Source: Parus major
Taxonomy: Eukaryota > Chordata > Aves > Passeriformes > Paridae
DNA length: 64,000 nt
Assembly (NCBI RefSeq): GCF_001522545.3
Contig: NC_031768.1
Location: 86,653,574 to 86,717,573 of the forward strand
Reading direction: 5' to 3'
A program made the translations under genes and the position numbers. Below are positions 61,793 through 64,000 of this stretch, piece after piece; the first letter of the stretch is position 1, and each line of letters starts with the position of its first letter. The notes beneath the pieces were generated by a model that had not been told where the DNA came from, did no database searches, and saw only the letters and a list, made by a program, of their open reading frames with translations.

Positions 61793-62719
61793 ATGACATC
61801 ATTTGCTCTCTTTTTTCAAGCAATTTCTATAACTGAATCCATGGCAGGACTACTAGGAACTGGAATAATCTTGGCTGTCAGTTTATTGAGCTGCATTAGG
61901 GGCAAAACATGGTCCCCGTATGATTTGATCATGATCTCGATGAGTTCATCTAGATTCATTTTCCACTCCTGGAATATAGTGGATTTGTTCATTAATATAT
62001 GGCATGAACAATACTATAGTGAAGAAAGTAGAGGTGTAGTTTCCAATGCAGCGTATGTGTTTCTGAACTACTGCAGCCTCTGGTTTGGAGCCTGGCTTAG
62101 TGTCTTCTACTGCATCAAGACTACCACTTTTACACAGTCTTTCTTCATCTGGCTGAAGCAAAGAATTGCCAGGCTGGTGCCCTGGATGCTGCTCACATCA
62201 TGGTTCTGCTCCTTCATCGCTGCAATTCCCTTCATCTGGGATGACTACAGTGTGCAGAGGAACTTCACTACTCCTCAACTTACGACAAACACCTCAGCAA
62301 TGAGAACCACATGGAAAGATAGTTTGGGTTTAGTAATTCTTCTCTGTAATGCAAGTACAGCTTTAATACTGTCTGTTGTTTCTAGTGTCCTGCTGATTCG
62401 GTCTCTTTGGATACACAGGAGACGGATGCAAAATAATGCAAGTGGCTTCACGGATCCCAGCTCAGAGGCACACATCAGTGCCATCAAGTCAGTCTTTTCC
62501 TTCCTTATTATTTACATAATATATTTTATTTGTTTGCTTGTCCTCTTATGCAGTGATTTTTTACCTTTTAGTGATGAGGAATCTATCTGTGCAGCTGTAT
62601 TAGCTGCCTGTCCTACTGGACACACATTGGTCTTAATTTGGAGCAATCCAAAATTTCGAGAGCAGCCAGCTAGGATTTGGCACCACATTAACTGTCATGG
62701 CAGAACTGCATCTACTTAA
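61793..62719 (+). CDS. TAS2R40: Bitter taste receptor type 2, TAS2R40-like (intact)
   Basis: A single-exon G-protein-coupled receptor of 308 residues with seven hydrophobic segments. TAS2Rs detect bitter compounds at the plasma membrane of taste cells. TM1 lies at about 17-37. The TM2 region RGKTWSPYDLIMISMSSSR matches human TAS2R40 RGKTLPTGDRIMLMLSFSR. TM3 carries the family signature (LWFGAWLSVFYC), the third intracellular loop reads GFTDPSSEAHISAIKSVFSF (human [20 protein letters not shown]), and TM7 has ACPTGHTLVLIWSNPKFR (human AYPAGHSVQLILGNPGLR). N-glycosylation sites sit in extracellular loop 2 (NFT, NTS), as usual. The start at 61793 gives a normal short N terminus; Met17 is a possible alternative. 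A truncated copy lies 2 kb upstream, and an assembly gap begins 87 bases after the stop. The symbol rests on sequence and synteny. Confidence 0.92.
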   Translation: MTSFALFFQAISITESMAGLLGTGIILAVSLLSCIRGKTWSPYDLIMISMSSSRFIFHSWNIVDLFINIWHEQYYSEESRGVVSNAAYVFLNYCSLWFGAWLSVFYCIKTTTFTQSFFIWLKQRIARLVPWMLLTSWFCSFIAAIPFIWDDYSVQRNFTTPQLTTNTSAMRTTWKDSLGLVILLCNASTALILSVVSSVLLIRSLWIHRRRMQNNASGFTDPSSEAHISAIKSVFSFLIIYIIYFICLLVLLCSDFLPFSDEESICAAVLAACPTGHTLVLIWSNPKFREQPARIWHHINCHGRTAST

Positions 62720-62806
62720 AAGGCAGTGGCTCTGCCTCGTCTTTCTAGTTTAGATCCAAGTGAATTAATTGAAATCATCAGAGGTATAAATAATAGATGT
62801 TGCAAT

Positions 62807-62906
62807 NNNNNNNNNNNNNNNNNNNNNNNNNNNNNNNNNNNNNNNNNNNNNNNNNNNNNNNNNNNNNNNNNNNNNNNNNNNNNNNNNNNNNNNNNNNNNN
62901 NNNNNN
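62807..62906. other. Assembly gap (100 N)
   Basis: Exactly 100 N, a conventional placeholder for a gap of unknown size. Sequence may be missing here. Confidence 0.99.
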
Positions 62907-63551
62907 TAGCAATGCTATTCAGCCCCTCTTGCAGCTTGATTCATGTCTGGCACAGTGAATCAGATCAGAAAACAAACAAAATTCAAATCTCATCCTGCTC
63001 TAACACTGCCAGAAGGAGATCATGCAAATCATATTGTCTTGTACCTCTTGCCACTGAGAATTCAGGAAAAAAAATACACAATATTTTTTTAGGAAACTGC
63101 TCACATGTAACATAAAGCAATGAGGCCAGCATTTGAAACAAAGTCCTTTTCCATTCCACACTTCTGTGTTTCTGTAATTTAGTGATGAAAATAATCATCA
63201 GTAAGAAATTCAAAGAAAGACAGAAATACCCGTTTATTTTTTAAAGAACACCATTTTCCAACGAAACAAAACCCAGTAATTTGATTAGAGTCATTAACTC
63301 AAAGCAAGAAATGCAAATATCTACCTGAGAGGTGACTACAGGATCCTTCTCTGCTTTGCATTCCTATACACACAGCAGGAATTTTCATAACTGAAATTCT
63401 GGATGAAATGTGATGGACTCAATTTTAAGTGTCCATCATAGCAGGATAAAAAAAAAAAATAGGAAAACCTGTGTGCCATTCAGGCTGTACTGCTTTTCTG
63501 GTATGTGGGGACAGGAGAAGACAAAGACATGAAGGGACTTTCTGGTGAAAT

Positions 63552-63944
63552 TAAGGCCTTGCTTTTCGGGGTTTGGCAGCTGAGTTTCAGAAACAACTTC
63601 CACAGTCCACAAGAATGGCCTTAAAGCAAACTGCGGAGTGAAGCCTCAGTCAGGCTTAGAGCCCTCTAAATTCAGAAGCTGCTTCTAAGCTTGATGGTCA
63701 GTTTTAGTCTCTCCTTGAGCTATGTTGCAGCTTTTCCTGGGCCTTTCCACCTACTAAACTCACCTGGATATCAATCCTGGCCTGCAGACTGGAATTACTG
63801 GCATGATCTTGGACATGACTTATCACACTGGATATGACTGACAACCCTTACACTTGTGGCTGCCCCTAATTGTTCTCACAGAGCTTATCTGCTATCCTTC
63901 CACATATGTGGGGGAACTGCTTGGCCTCGCCTTGTGGGGATTAA
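63552..63944 (+). repeat. LTR-like repeat, copy B
   Basis: Second copy of the repeat at 56681-57070, same orientation, with shared blocks GCTGAGTTTCAGA, CTTTCCACCTAC, TGGAATTACTGGCATGATC and GACTTATCAC. The copies differ enough to be old insertions. Confidence 0.6.
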
Positions 63945-64000
63945 TTCAACATGGGCAAAATAACTGAATTTATTTCCAATCAATAATACAGATGGGGAGT

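Larger units (their letters stand above)
62720..64000. other. Right flank of the bitter receptor, with assembly gap
   Basis: The first 87 bases match the flank of the upstream pseudogene copy. The gap follows, then AT-rich DNA without a supported gene, then LTR-like repeat copy B from 63552 nearly to the window end. Confidence 0.5.

Overview
The window looks like nuclear DNA of a bird, probably a songbird (Passeriformes). The grounds are short single-copy exons with vertebrate splice sites, several CR1 retrotransposon 3' ends, a solo LTR of the songbird ERVL type (recognised by eye), and a gene order that matches the mammalian TRPV6/TRPV5 - LLCFC1 - KEL - TAS2R40 block (human 7q34). No bacterial, phage or CRISPR feature is present.

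Layout. (1) 3735-3865, minus: first coding exon of the epithelial calcium channel TRPV6 (TRPV5/6 type); the rest of that gene lies beyond the left edge. (2) 7325-18545, plus: several exon-like segments with good splice sites and open frames for a cysteine-bearing protein I cannot name; one segment has frame breaks at homopolymers. (3) 24665-26202, plus: a two-exon gene with a signal peptide and the conserved core of the sperm-egg fusion factor LLCFC1 (SOF1), at its conserved place beside KEL. (4) 28441-49038, minus: KEL, the Kell M13 zinc metallopeptidase, reconstructed here as 18 exons with consistent phases and GT-AG introns, giving a 717-residue type II membrane protein. (5) 58540-59940: a degenerate BED-zinc-finger/hAT-transposase relative joined directly to the 3' half of a broken bitter taste receptor copy. 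(6) 61793-62719, plus: an intact single-exon TAS2R40-like bitter receptor, followed 87 bases later by a 100-N assembly gap.

The genes form a conserved neighbourhood rather than a pathway: calcium uptake, gamete fusion, an erythroid membrane peptidase and taste. The rest is intron and intergenic DNA with CR1 pieces, LTR-like segments, microsatellites and purine-rich tracts. The points most worth checking are the avian LLCFC1 with a changed C-terminal motif, the unidentified plus-strand gene, the altered substrate-binding and cysteine residues of KEL, and the hAT/taste-receptor junction.
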